A stretch of DNA of 64,000 bases from Azotimanducus sp965199815 (GTDB lineage: Bacteria; Pseudomonadota; Gammaproteobacteria; Pseudomonadales; Azotimanducaceae). The notes under the pieces are model-generated. The model did no database searches. It had not been told where the DNA came from and saw only the letters and a program-made list of their open reading frames with translations. Below, piece by piece: positions 52,540-61,033 of the stretch. The DNA lies in contig CBDATE010000024.1 of NCBI GenBank assembly GCA_965199815.1, forward strand, positions 496,001 to 560,000. The letters run 5' to 3'. Position 1 is the stretch's first letter. Each line of letters begins with the position of its first letter. The position numbers and the translations under genes are program-made.

Positions 52540-53573
52540 TGGGACGCATCCGCGTATTCATGCGCGCTCTCGGAACTCGCGGTGCCATCCAGGCCGCGCT
52601 TGTACACGCCCTGAAGAATCGAGGCGGAGCGAAACATATTGAACACGATGTAGTACCCCCAGTCAGCCACCTTCGCCCTGCCCATCGCGCGACAATACTC
52701 ATCGATCACTTCCTGCTCGCCGGGGATACCGACTACCTCGGGGTCAAACCCGGAGATGGGGTTTTCATCGCCTTCTTCGGCAACTTCAATATGATACGGC
52801 TGACATAAATAACTCAAATCTGCCAGTGGGTTACCGATGGTTGAGAGCTCCCAGTCGAGCACCGCGATGATGCGCGGCTCGGTGGGATGAACGATGGTGT
52901 TGCCGAGCCGATAATCGCCGTGCACGATGGTGCTGGCGGTCTCATCGCCATCCTCGTCAGGAATGCGCTCCGGCAGCCACTCCATGAGACGATCCATCGA
53001 GTCTATCCTGTGTGTTTTCGCCAGCAGATACTGCTTGCTCCAGCGCGCGATCTGGCGCGCCACATAATCGGCTGGACGCCCGAAGCCTTCAAGCCCGACG
53101 AACTTGTAGTCAACCCGATGAATCCGACCGAGCACACGTGCGAGATCGAGGTAGATTTCTCGCCGCTCCGCTGCGTTGAGGCCGGGTAACGCCGGATCGC
53201 TGAAGACCCGACCCTCGACACAGTTCATTACATAAAAATCCGTGCCAATTACCGATTTGTCCTGGCACAGGCTGAGCATCTGCGGGACCGGTGCCCCGAT
53301 CGACCCCAGGCCATGCATCACACGATATTCGCGATCTACCTGATGCGCCGACGGCAGCAGCTCACCGGGCGGCTGCTTGCGCAGCACATAGCGTCCACTT
53401 GCGGCATCGAGGAGAAATGTCGGGTTGCTTTGCCCGCCGGAGAACTGCCGCACACTGAGCGGCCCGGCAAATCCTTCTATATTGGCGTACAGATAGGCTG
53501 CGAGTGCCGACTCGTCAAACCTGTGCGCGACGCGAACCTCGGTGACCGGAGTGTGGTCGAGTGCTTCACTCAT
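52494..53573 (-). CDS. APH-family phosphotransferase (ACAD10-like kinase)
   Basis: 359-residue aminoglycoside-phosphotransferase-fold protein of the ACAD10/11-like group that often sits with acyl-CoA metabolism genes. Motifs: FSGGQSNPTFLL nucleotide loop, YVLRKQPPG (Lys), STIVHGDYRLGNTIVHP catalytic loop and IAVLDWELSTIGNPLADLSY metal site. Start MSEALDHTP at 53573 has AGGGA upstream. Lies between two luciferase-like oxidoreductase genes. The C-terminus ends in a tandem repeat. Confidence 0.9.
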   Translation of the reverse strand: MSEALDHTPVTEVRVAHRFDESALAAYLYANIEGFAGPLSVRQFSGGQSNPTFLLDAASGRYVLRKQPPGELLPSAHQVDREYRVMHGLGSIGAPVPQMLSLCQDKSVIGTDFYVMNCVEGRVFSDPALPGLNAAERREIYLDLARVLGRIHRVDYKFVGLEGFGRPADYVARQIARWSKQYLLAKTHRIDSMDRLMEWLPERIPDEDGDETASTIVHGDYRLGNTIVHPTEPRIIAVLDWELSTIGNPLADLSYLCQPYHIEVAEEGDENPISGFDPEVVGIPGEQEVIDEYCRAMGRAKVADWGYYIVFNMFRSASILQGVYKRGLDGTASSESAHEYADASQSRANRAWELAQELG

Positions 53574-53687
53574 CTTTGCTGATCCCTGTGTATCCTTGTA
53601 GATAGCCATGTTGTGGCACTCGCATGAACTTGATCGGAACATGTCTTGTTGCCAGGCTGCTGCACTCTATCATTACGAGACATTGCC

Positions 53688-54698
53688 ATGACCCCTGAAA
53701 AACGCATCGCCATCACTCTGCCCGCCAGCCCGCGTGTGGAAGATACTCTCAATCTGGTGACGGCTTCGGAACAGGCCGGATTCACCGATGCCTGGTTTGC
53801 CGATGGCTCGGCACCGGATTCACTCACCCTCGTGGCCGCACTCTCGCAGCGGACCAGCCGCATACGCATAGGTACCGCCGTCACGCCCGTGTTCACGCGA
53901 ACGCCAGCCGTGCTCGCCGCCACCGCCAACGCTCTGGGACAACTCATGCCGGGTCGCTTCATCATGGGCCTCGGCTCATCAAGCCATACGATTGTGGAAG
54001 GGTGGAATGGCATTCCTTTCGAGAAACCCCTGACGCGTGTGCGCGAAACGCTTGAAATCATTCGTTCCATGCTGCGCGGCGAAAAGTCCAGCTTCGCGCT
54101 CGACACGCTGCACAGCCATGGCTATCGACAAATGCCACTCGCTGACCCGCCACCCATCTACCTCGCCGGGCTCAGGCCGAAGATGATCGAAATGGGCGCT
54201 GAACTCGCCGACGGGTTGATCTTCAACCTGTGGCCGAAAGCCGCACTCGCCAGGATGCTCGAGCATGTGGCGGTGGGCGCAAGTCGCGCCAACAAGGATG
54301 CGAACAGCATTGAAATCGTCAATCGCGCCATGGTACTGGTAACCGATGACAAGGCGGATGCGCGCAACAGGTTTCGCGCCGCCTTCGCGCCTTATTACGC
54401 GACACCGGTCTATAACGAGTTTCTCAAGTGGGCCGGGCATGAATCCGAAGCCGCCGAAATTCGCGCGGGCTGGGCCGAGAAGGACCGTACTCGCACCTCC
54501 GGTGCGCTGACCGATGCGCTGATTGACGAAATTGCGGTAATTGGCAGCGCCGAAGAATGTCAGGCGCGCATTCGCTGGAATATCGAATCCGGTGTGCACA
54601 CCAACATCATTGCTCCGCTCGTGGCGAGCCCGGAGGAGATGCAGCAAACTTTCGCAGCCTTCGCACCCGAGTGCTTCAATATCACCGCAAGCCTTTGA
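53688..54698 (+). CDS. LLM-class (luciferase-like, F420-type) oxidoreductase, second
   Basis: 336-residue protein of the same family as the gene at 51301 but clearly diverged: ASEQAGFTDAWFADGSAPD, IRIGTAVTPVFTRTPAVLAA, LMPGRFIMGLGSSSHTIVEG, FEKPLTRVRETLEIIRSML and PPIYLAGLRPKMIEMG. Start MTPEKRIAITLPAS at 53688. Just upstream AACTTGATCGGAACATG (53627-53643) resembles the tail of the multi-hairpin element, possibly a remnant. Confidence 0.9.
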   Translation: MTPEKRIAITLPASPRVEDTLNLVTASEQAGFTDAWFADGSAPDSLTLVAALSQRTSRIRIGTAVTPVFTRTPAVLAATANALGQLMPGRFIMGLGSSSHTIVEGWNGIPFEKPLTRVRETLEIIRSMLRGEKSSFALDTLHSHGYRQMPLADPPPIYLAGLRPKMIEMGAELADGLIFNLWPKAALARMLEHVAVGASRANKDANSIEIVNRAMVLVTDDKADARNRFRAAFAPYYATPVYNEFLKWAGHESEAAEIRAGWAEKDRTRTSGALTDALIDEIAVIGSAEECQARIRWNIESGVHTNIIAPLVASPEEMQQTFAAFAPECFNITASL

Positions 54699-54729
54699 TA
54701 TAAGTTGCTTTTTAATTGAGGAACTTGCG

Positions 54730-55752
54730 TCAATCCGCGCGCAGGTGAAGTTCCGTCTCGATTGCATTGCCACTCAGTTCAATCGCGCCGGACGAGACCT
54801 CGATATCTCCCTCGGCAGGAACAGCGTCTCCCGAGAAGGCGATACGCGCCAGCACCTCCACGCGCCTGGCACTCGATAGCCTGTTGCTCTCCAGCATGGC
54901 ATCGGCATCCGACAGACTGAGGCGCACGGGCAGATCTGCAAACCTCAAGCGCTTGACAGCGAGCGGCGGACGCGCCCGGTCGAGGTCGCGTACCAGCACA
55001 AATACCGGCGTATCCGGTGTTGATTCGATGTCTCGAGATGCCGACACGGCGATGCCAATACGCACAGCCTCCACGGACTGCTCCACCACCGTCGCTGATT
55101 GTGGCGACTCAGCCTGGGTTACCCCCTGGGCTACCCCACCCGCTGTACCCGCTCCCTGCCCGAGTTCCTGCGCGAAGGCAGCACCGCGCGGTGTTGCCGC
55201 GTATTGCGGCCACAGGGACATGAACGCCTGCTGATCTTGCCGGCGCAGGGCATCAAGCACCAGCATTTCGAGCAGAATCGGATCCTCTGAATCGAGCAAA
55301 CTGCCCGCGAGATGTCTTTCGTCCTCCCCGAACACCCCATCTCGTGCCAGAAAGTCGCTGCGCACAAAGGCCAGGTCAACCTCGGCATCCTCGACCCCTT
55401 GCTCGCGAAGATCGAGAAAGACGCGTCGCGCCGCCTCGAATTCTTCGTCAGCGAGCAGTGTGTGTCCCAGAAGATAGGCGTATTCAGGCTTGTCCGTCAT
55501 ATCCTGCAAGAGATGCCGCAACCTGGCGCGCGCCTCGGTGTCCGATGCTCCCGATGCCATGATTTCGAGTTGTACCCGATGCACCTGCACTTCTCGCCAG
55601 GCTCCGAGTTGCAGATAGGCGAAGACGGCAAGGCTGCTGATGCCGAGTGCTGCCAGCAGAGGTCTGCGCCATCCCGCGTCGCGGTTTCGGACAAACGCCA
55701 GAGATGTCCCGAGCAAGACGACAAAGCCGACAATGTCCAGCAGTGCGCTCAT
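54730..55752 (-). CDS. ccmI: Cytochrome c maturation protein CcmI (CycH)
   Basis: Presents apocytochrome c to the haem lyase CcmF/H. 340 residues: two membrane helices at the N-terminus (LLDIVGFVVLLGTSLAFV, LLAALGISSLAVFAYL), Leu-zipper-like loop between, TPR region (YAYLLGHTLLADEEFEAARRVFLDL) and a C-terminal domain (AVRIGIAVSASRDI..VFVLVRDLDRARPPLAVKRL) matching the periplasmic part of CcmI. ATG overlaps the ccmH stop. Last gene of the ccm row. Confidence 0.9.
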   Translation of the reverse strand: MSALLDIVGFVVLLGTSLAFVRNRDAGWRRPLLAALGISSLAVFAYLQLGAWREVQVHRVQLEIMASGASDTEARARLRHLLQDMTDKPEYAYLLGHTLLADEEFEAARRVFLDLREQGVEDAEVDLAFVRSDFLARDGVFGEDERHLAGSLLDSEDPILLEMLVLDALRRQDQQAFMSLWPQYAATPRGAAFAQELGQGAGTAGGVAQGVTQAESPQSATVVEQSVEAVRIGIAVSASRDIESTPDTPVFVLVRDLDRARPPLAVKRLRFADLPVRLSLSDADAMLESNRLSSARRVEVLARIAFSGDAVPAEGDIEVSSGAIELSGNAIETELHLRAD

Positions 55753-56180
55753 GCGTTCGTTCGGGAGGGCGTTCGACCAAGCCTGCGCCAGAGCAATACG
55801 CAGGCTGCCGTGAACAGCAGCACTGGCGCGGCCCACAAGGTCAACATCAGACCGCGAACGGGCGGTGCATAGAGCACGAAGTCACCATAGCGCTCAGAAA
55901 TCCAGTCACGAATCTCTGCATCCGAGTGTCCGCGGGCAAGCATTCGATATACCTGCCGCCTGAGGTCCCGAGCAACGGGCGCATCGGAGCCCGCCAGACT
56001 GGTGTTCTGGCAGACGGGACAACGAAAGTCATCAAGCAGCGTTCGGTAGCGATGCTCGAGCGCCGGATCCTCGAACGACAGGCCATCAATGGAGCTTGCG
56101 CCAAGGTGTGAGATACCGGTGAGCAGGCATAACACAAACAGCCCGCAGGACACCCTGATGATGCACACGCCGGGATTCAT
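55749..56180 (-). CDS. ccmH: Cytochrome c maturation protein CcmH
   Basis: Thiol-reducing component of the haem lyase. 143 residues: signal peptide, conserved DDFRCPVCQNTSLAGSDAP with redox Cys 54 and Cys 57, VYRMLARGHSDAEIRDWI and FVLYAPPVRGLMLTLWAAP leading to a C-terminal membrane helix. Short form without the CcmI-type TPR part, which is a separate gene here. Overlaps ccmG by 4 bp. Confidence 0.96.
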   Translation of the reverse strand: MNPGVCIIRVSCGLFVLCLLTGISHLGASSIDGLSFEDPALEHRYRTLLDDFRCPVCQNTSLAGSDAPVARDLRRQVYRMLARGHSDAEIRDWISERYGDFVLYAPPVRGLMLTLWAAPVLLFTAACVLLWRRLGRTPSRTNA

Positions 56181-56821
56181 GGTGCCGGGGGTGCCGGGGG
56201 TGCCGGGGGTGCCGGAGGTGCCGGGGGTATCGGAGGTGCCGGAGGTATCGGGGGTGCCGGAGGTGTCGGAGGTGTCGGAGGTGACCGGATTCGTTGTGCC
56301 AGGTGCGGCCTGAAGTCCTGCTCGAAAACCTGTCTCGTCAACGCCCCGGTGTGATGCACCACCACCAGACCGCCAGCATTCACCAACAGGGTTTCGGGTA
56401 CGCCTGTGACGGCAAGCCCGAGACGCGCGTCGCCATCGACATCGAACCCGACGCGATGATACGGATTGCCGAGTTCACGCAAAAACGCCTGCGCCGCCTC
56501 ATAGCTATCCCAGGTGTTGACACCGAAGATCGGAATCTGTTCTTCTCGTCCTATGCGCATCAACTCGCCATGCTCTTCGCGGCAGGGCGCACACCAACTG
56601 CCCCACAAATTCACCAACAACCAATCACCAAGGTAGTCTCGCGGCCCGACAAGCTGCACCGGGTCGCCAAGTGCGGGCAGTTCGAGTTGCGGGATCTGCT
56701 TGCCCAGCATGGGCCTGAGTGCCTTGTCGCCAGCTTCCGGGTCGAGTATGTGCAATATGAACACAAGCCCGAGGCCGAGCAGCAGCGCGAGCGGCAGGAA
56801 GTGCACAAGACGCCTCGGCAT
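56177..56821 (-). CDS. ccmG: Thiol:disulfide interchange protein CcmG (DsbE)
   Basis: Membrane-tethered periplasmic thioredoxin that reduces the apocytochrome haem-binding cysteines via CcmH. 214 residues: N-terminal helix, thioredoxin site WGSWCAPC (Cys 77, Cys 80), GVNTWDS and the cis-Pro loop VTGVPETLLV. Odd: a C-terminal Pro-rich tail (PPTPPTPPAPPIPPAPP) of about 30 residues from a 9/12-bp GGTGCCGGA-type repeat at 56180-56290, beyond the usual end of the family. Confidence 0.95.
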   Translation of the reverse strand: MPRRLVHFLPLALLLGLGLVFILHILDPEAGDKALRPMLGKQIPQLELPALGDPVQLVGPRDYLGDWLLVNLWGSWCAPCREEHGELMRIGREEQIPIFGVNTWDSYEAAQAFLRELGNPYHRVGFDVDGDARLGLAVTGVPETLLVNAGGLVVVHHTGALTRQVFEQDFRPHLAQRIRSPPTPPTPPAPPIPPAPPIPPAPPAPPAPPAPPAP

Positions 56822-58752
56822 CAGTCAGCGCTGACTTCGGCGATGGCCTCATGCCTGTGCACAGGAAGCCGACGCATGAGCAGGATATGGGCGAGTCCAC
56901 CGAATGCCATGATGAGCGCACCGAGCCATATCCAGCGCACGAAGGGTTTGACCTGAATGCGCAGGGTCCAGCGGCCATCCTTGATGCGCGTACCGAGCGA
57001 CAGGTACACATCCTCGATCAATGACGGGCGAATGGCCGCCTCGGTCATGATCTGCCCGCCGGAATCATAGCGACGCTTTTCTGGCGTGAGCGTGAAGAAC
57101 TCGCCCGACGCATCGGTCGCGGTGACCCGAACACGCGCCTGGTCGGCCAGGTAATTGGCTCCGGCCACCTCCTCCACGCCCTGAAACTCGAAGCGATACC
57201 CACCCACATCGAGCGACTCACCCACACCCATGGCGAGGTCCCGCTCCACCGAATACTGACTGGTCAGACCAATGCCTGCAAGGGCGCAGGCAAAGCCCGT
57301 ATGCGCCACCCACATGCCGATACGCCGGGCAAAATCTCTCGGCCGGGAACAGATCTGGGCCACTACGCCGAGCACCAGCCAGCTGCCCATGCCGATAGAA
57401 CCCACCGCCACGGGGTGCACCGTACCCGTCACCAGCAGAGGCAAAACCAGCCCGAGACCCAGAGCGCCCAACCCGAGCAGGCCGAGTTGTCGCATATCGG
57501 GCAGGATCTGCCCTCCCCAGCGCGTCCATTGCCCAATGCCCATGGCCAGGCTCAGGAGCAGCATCAAGGGGACAAACACCAGATTGAAATACGGCGGCCC
57601 CACAGATACCTTCTCATCGGTGAGAAACTCGTGCAGCAATGGATAGAGTGTGCCGAGAAAGACGACTGCGGTAGATACCATGAGCAGCGCATTGTTCACC
57701 AGCACCCAGAATTCACGTGCGCTGAAGGCGTATCTGGCCGCGGCACCAAAGCTCGGTGCGCGCCAGGCAAACAGCGCCAGCCCCGTACCCAGACTGGCCA
57801 GCAGCAGGAGCAACACAAACAGCCCGCGCTCAGGGTCAAGCGCAAAGGCATGTACCGAAGTGAGTATGCCAGAGCGCACGAGAAATGCACCGAGCAGCGA
57901 CAGGCCGCATCCAAGAATCGCCAGGAGCAGTGTCCAGCCGGGAAATACCCCGCGCAGCCGAGTCGCCGCCAGCGAGTGCAGCAGCGCAGTACCCACCAGC
58001 CAGGGCATGAAGGATGCATTCTCCACCGGATCCCAGAACCACCACCCACCCCAGCCGAGTTCGTAGTAGGCCCACCAGCTTCCGAGGGTGATGCCCAGCG
58101 TCAGAAATATCCAGGGGATGAGGACAAAGGGTTGCATGGGCGCTGCGAAGGCCCGCCCTCGCGGGCCATGAATCAGTACCGACACGGCCATGGAGAAGGG
58201 CACCGCAAAGCCGACATAGCCAACATAGAGCATGGGCGGGTGCACAATGAGCGCAAGGTCTTGCAGCAAGGGGTTCAAGTCATTGCCTTCGCCTGGCACG
58301 AACGGCAGGGCGCGCTCGAAGGGGCTGCTCGAGAGCAGCATGAAGAGCAGGAATCCGGTCATCAGCACGGACATCGTCGGCACCGCATACCCGAGTTCCG
58401 CCGCAGCACCTCGACGCAGCGCCAAGGCCAGCGCCAGCATCCAGGCAGCCGATACCAGGCACCAGAGCAGGAAAGAGCCCTCGTGCGCTCCCCACACCGC
58501 ACTCAGCTTGAACCAGACAGGGAGGCTCGTGTGGCTGTTCTCTGCCACGTACAGGATGGAGAAGTCGTCTTGCCAGAAGGCATGAGACAACAACACGAAG
58601 GCCAGTAGCACGAGCGCCGTGACACCCGTACACAGGCGCACATCGGTGGAAATGCGCCCGTAACCGAAACGCTGAAGAATCGGATTGCTCCACAGGATGA
58701 TGGACAACCCAAGCGCAAGCAGGAGCGCAAAGAGAGCGTATTCGGCGGTCAT
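56821..58752 (-). CDS. ccmF: Haem lyase subunit CcmF
   Basis: Integral membrane haem lyase that attaches haem to apocytochrome c. 643 residues with about 15 membrane helices; the WWD domain GSWWAYYELGWGGWWFWDPVEN and haem-ligand histidines (GAHEGSFLLW, LIVHPPMLYVGYVG) are present, plus the periplasmic segment near EVAGANYLADQARVRV. Start MTAEYALFAL; one base after ccmE. Length is as expected for the family. Confidence 0.97.
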   Translation of the reverse strand: MTAEYALFALLLALGLSIILWSNPILQRFGYGRISTDVRLCTGVTALVLLAFVLLSHAFWQDDFSILYVAENSHTSLPVWFKLSAVWGAHEGSFLLWCLVSAAWMLALALALRRGAAAELGYAVPTMSVLMTGFLLFMLLSSSPFERALPFVPGEGNDLNPLLQDLALIVHPPMLYVGYVGFAVPFSMAVSVLIHGPRGRAFAAPMQPFVLIPWIFLTLGITLGSWWAYYELGWGGWWFWDPVENASFMPWLVGTALLHSLAATRLRGVFPGWTLLLAILGCGLSLLGAFLVRSGILTSVHAFALDPERGLFVLLLLLASLGTGLALFAWRAPSFGAAARYAFSAREFWVLVNNALLMVSTAVVFLGTLYPLLHEFLTDEKVSVGPPYFNLVFVPLMLLLSLAMGIGQWTRWGGQILPDMRQLGLLGLGALGLGLVLPLLVTGTVHPVAVGSIGMGSWLVLGVVAQICSRPRDFARRIGMWVAHTGFACALAGIGLTSQYSVERDLAMGVGESLDVGGYRFEFQGVEEVAGANYLADQARVRVTATDASGEFFTLTPEKRRYDSGGQIMTEAAIRPSLIEDVYLSLGTRIKDGRWTLRIQVKPFVRWIWLGALIMAFGGLAHILLMRRLPVHRHEAIAEVSAD

Positions 58753-58753
58753 A

Positions 58754-59191
58754 TCAGAGGCTGTGTCCCGCGCGCTGCATCATCTCGGCAAGCTCCGGAG
58801 GCATGTAATTCTCGTCATGTTTGGCGAGCAGGGACTCGGCTACGAACACTCCTTCGCTCGTCAGGCGTCCGGTGGCAATAACGCCCTGCCCTTCGCGAAA
58901 CAGATCCGGCAGGATGCCCTGATACCGTACTGCAAAGCTCGCACCTTCAAGGTCGGTCACTCTGAACTGCACACGCAATCCGCCATCCATGTATTCGAGG
59001 CTGTCAGCTGCAACCATGCCGCCTGCTCGAATGCGTCGTTCGACAGGTGCCTCCCCCGACACCACCTGCGTCGGGGGATAAAACAGATTCAGGTTCTGGT
59101 CGAGTGCCAGCAGTGCGAGTGTGGCGGCGAGACCCACGCCTGCCAGCAGGCACAGCACCATGATCAGGCGACGACGTCTGAGTGGCGGCAT
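58754..59191 (-). CDS. ccmE: Haem chaperone CcmE
   Basis: Periplasmic membrane-anchored haem carrier. 145 residues: N-terminal helix, OB-fold (RIRAGGMVAADSLEY, LRVQFRVTDLE), and the haem-binding LAKHDENYMPPEL with covalent-haem His 125 and Tyr 129. Start ATG overlaps the ccmD stop in TGATG. Confidence 0.97.
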   Translation of the reverse strand: MPPLRRRRLIMVLCLLAGVGLAATLALLALDQNLNLFYPPTQVVSGEAPVERRIRAGGMVAADSLEYMDGGLRVQFRVTDLEGASFAVRYQGILPDLFREGQGVIATGRLTSEGVFVAESLLAKHDENYMPPELAEMMQRAGHSL

Positions 59192-59451
59192 CAGTCGCGT
59201 TCCTCACCTGCGTCTTGACCTGCGGTTCGCCGGGCTTCGCCCACCTGTCCCACAACGCCCTCTTCCAGCGCCTCGTCCTCGTGCTGCATCGCGAGTTCAC
59301 GCTCGGCCTGCAGCCTGCGCTTGAAGGCTCTCCAGCGTATCCGGGGCGCGACGGCCATGAGCGCAATAATCGCAATGGCAATACCCCAGGCGCTCCACAC
59401 ATAGAGACCGTGTCCGCCCATATCGAAGAAGGTAGCGAGTGACTGCATCAT
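59191..59451 (-). CDS. ccmD: Haem exporter accessory protein CcmD
   Basis: Small one-helix membrane protein that releases holo-CcmE from CcmC/CcmAB. 86 residues, somewhat longer than usual: FFDMGGHGLYVWSAWGIAIA is the family signature, followed by a basic and then acidic tail. Overlaps ccmC stop and ccmE start by TGATG. Confidence 0.92.
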   Translation of the reverse strand: MMQSLATFFDMGGHGLYVWSAWGIAIAIIALMAVAPRIRWRAFKRRLQAERELAMQHEDEALEEGVVGQVGEARRTAGQDAGEERD

Positions 59452-60197
59452 CAGCGTAGCCGGTGTGCATCAAGCTGGCGCATGTCGAGCTCGACGCGCA
59501 TGGCCATGAGCAGGAAACAGCCAAACAGACTGTAGAGCGCGACCACGTTTACCAGCAACGGAAGCCACATGACAGCCGGCATGGCAGGTGCTTCGGTGAG
59601 GGAAAAACTCGCTGGCTGATGCAGTGTGAGCCACCAATCCACCGAATACTTGATGACAGGCAGATTGACCAGCCCGACCACCACCAGCATGGCCGAGGCG
59701 CGCGCGGCGAACGCCTGACGACCAAGCGCCCGACGCAAGGCCATCACCCCCAGATACAGGAACAGCAGAATCACCATGGACAGGGTGCGCGCATCGGATA
59801 CCCACCAGGCACCCCAGGTCGGCTTGCCCCAGATGGCACCGCTCGTCAGCGAGACGAGGGTGAATCCGGCACCAAGCGGTGCAGCACAACGGATGCATAT
59901 GTCTGCCAACTTGACGCGCCAGACCAGTACGGCAAGCGCGGCAGCGCCCATGAGCAGATAGCAGGATTGCGCCAGAAAAGATGCCGGCACGTGTATATAG
60001 ATGATGCGGAAACTCCCGCCTTGCTGGTAATCCTCGGGCGCAAACCCAAGCCCCCACAGGCTGCCGAGCACAAACAACGACAAGCCAATCCATCCGAGCA
60101 GCAGCTGAACGGGGCGCGCCTTGTCCAGGAACCAGGGCGGTGACGCGAGGCTCCTGGCTGTGGTTGTCACACGTTGGCGAAGATTCTCGAACATCAT
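59451..60197 (-). CDS. ccmC: Haem exporter protein CcmC
   Basis: Membrane protein that loads haem on CcmE. About 248 residues with six membrane helices; tryptophan-rich signature SGAIWGKPTWGAWWVSDART and haem-ligand His in IIYIHVPASFLAQ and LTLHQPASF. Start at one of two ATGs (60197 or 60194); a TTG one codon earlier is less likely. The usual partners ccmA and ccmB are not upstream; csiV is there instead. Confidence 0.96.
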   Translation of the reverse strand: MMFENLRQRVTTTARSLASPPWFLDKARPVQLLLGWIGLSLFVLGSLWGLGFAPEDYQQGGSFRIIYIHVPASFLAQSCYLLMGAAALAVLVWRVKLADICIRCAAPLGAGFTLVSLTSGAIWGKPTWGAWWVSDARTLSMVILLFLYLGVMALRRALGRQAFAARASAMLVVVGLVNLPVIKYSVDWWLTLHQPASFSLTEAPAMPAVMWLPLLVNVVALYSLFGCFLLMAMRVELDMRQLDAHRLR

Positions 60198-60214
60198 CAA
60201 ACCTGTCTCGGCCT

Positions 60215-61033
60215 TTAACGAAACTCCGGTGGCATATCCACGGGATCAACACGCAAGATCACGCCCATCATGGGGTGGTCGAAGTAATACGCTCGCGACA
60301 GGCGCATGGGGCGAGTGATAGCCAACTCGGCGTAGCCGTTCGTCAACGGACGCCACATGGATACCTCGGCACGCACGAAATCCTGGCGCGAGATACCGAG
60401 AATGCCAACCTCTTCCTCCTGCCCACCATGCAGTAACACCGGATACGGCTGGGCAGCAACGGGTTGAACCCAGGCTGCGTGCATGATTACCCTGAGCTGC
60501 CTTTCCCGTTCAATCCTGCGCAGCGCCGCTGCGAGGTTCCACTTGTCCGCATCCATCTGCACGAAACAATTGCCGAGCAAATTGCTGTACCAGCTTCTGT
60601 AGGCTTCCCACAGGGGTTCAGCTTGCGAAGTCACTTCGACCTGTGGCTGTGGGCGCGTTTGTACCCGAGGCATGTCCTGCACATCTGATTGCAGTTCCTG
60701 TTCGCTCGGAGCCACCAGATGTGGCTCGATACGCGCCCATTCATCAACAAACCAGGATGTGTCGGGAGAATGCAACACGGAGGCATCGCGAATGCTGACC
60801 AGCCCCGGCGGAAATCTTCTCGGCACATCAATGCGCAAGTCCTCGTGACCGACTCCCGTCCGGTTCGTGCCCTGAGCATCGGCCTCGCGGGTGAAGAGAA
60901 TGACCTCGACCTGCACATAGGCATCCGGGTCGAAGTCATCAAAACCCTGCACATCCCGGTCCGGCAACGCGACTGACATGGACGGCAGGAGCGCCATCGC
61001 GAGTATCAGTACCGGATTCACAATACACTTCAT
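60215..61033 (-). CDS. CsiV-family protein
   Basis: 272-residue exported protein of the CsiV family, found beside mfd in many gammaproteobacteria. Signal peptide ends near SMSVALP; the N-terminal YVQVEVILFTREA and C-terminal MRLSRAYYFDHPMMGVILRV (DHP..GVIL) are the family marks. A Gln/Pro-rich linker lies in the middle. In Vibrio CsiV is implicated in CsrA/VarA signalling and envelope function. Its ATG overlaps the mfd stop. Confidence 0.85.
   Translation of the reverse strand: MKCIVNPVLILAMALLPSMSVALPDRDVQGFDDFDPDAYVQVEVILFTREADAQGTNRTGVGHEDLRIDVPRRFPPGLVSIRDASVLHSPDTSWFVDEWARIEPHLVAPSEQELQSDVQDMPRVQTRPQPQVEVTSQAEPLWEAYRSWYSNLLGNCFVQMDADKWNLAAALRRIERERQLRVIMHAAWVQPVAAQPYPVLLHGGQEEEVGILGISRQDFVRAEVSMWRPLTNGYAELAITRPMRLSRAYYFDHPMMGVILRVDPVDMPPEFR

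Noticed and set aside
57301..58608. Plus-strand frame of 435 codons
   Set aside because: Antisense to ccmF; rich in Gln, Arg and His as expected for the complement of membrane-protein codons.
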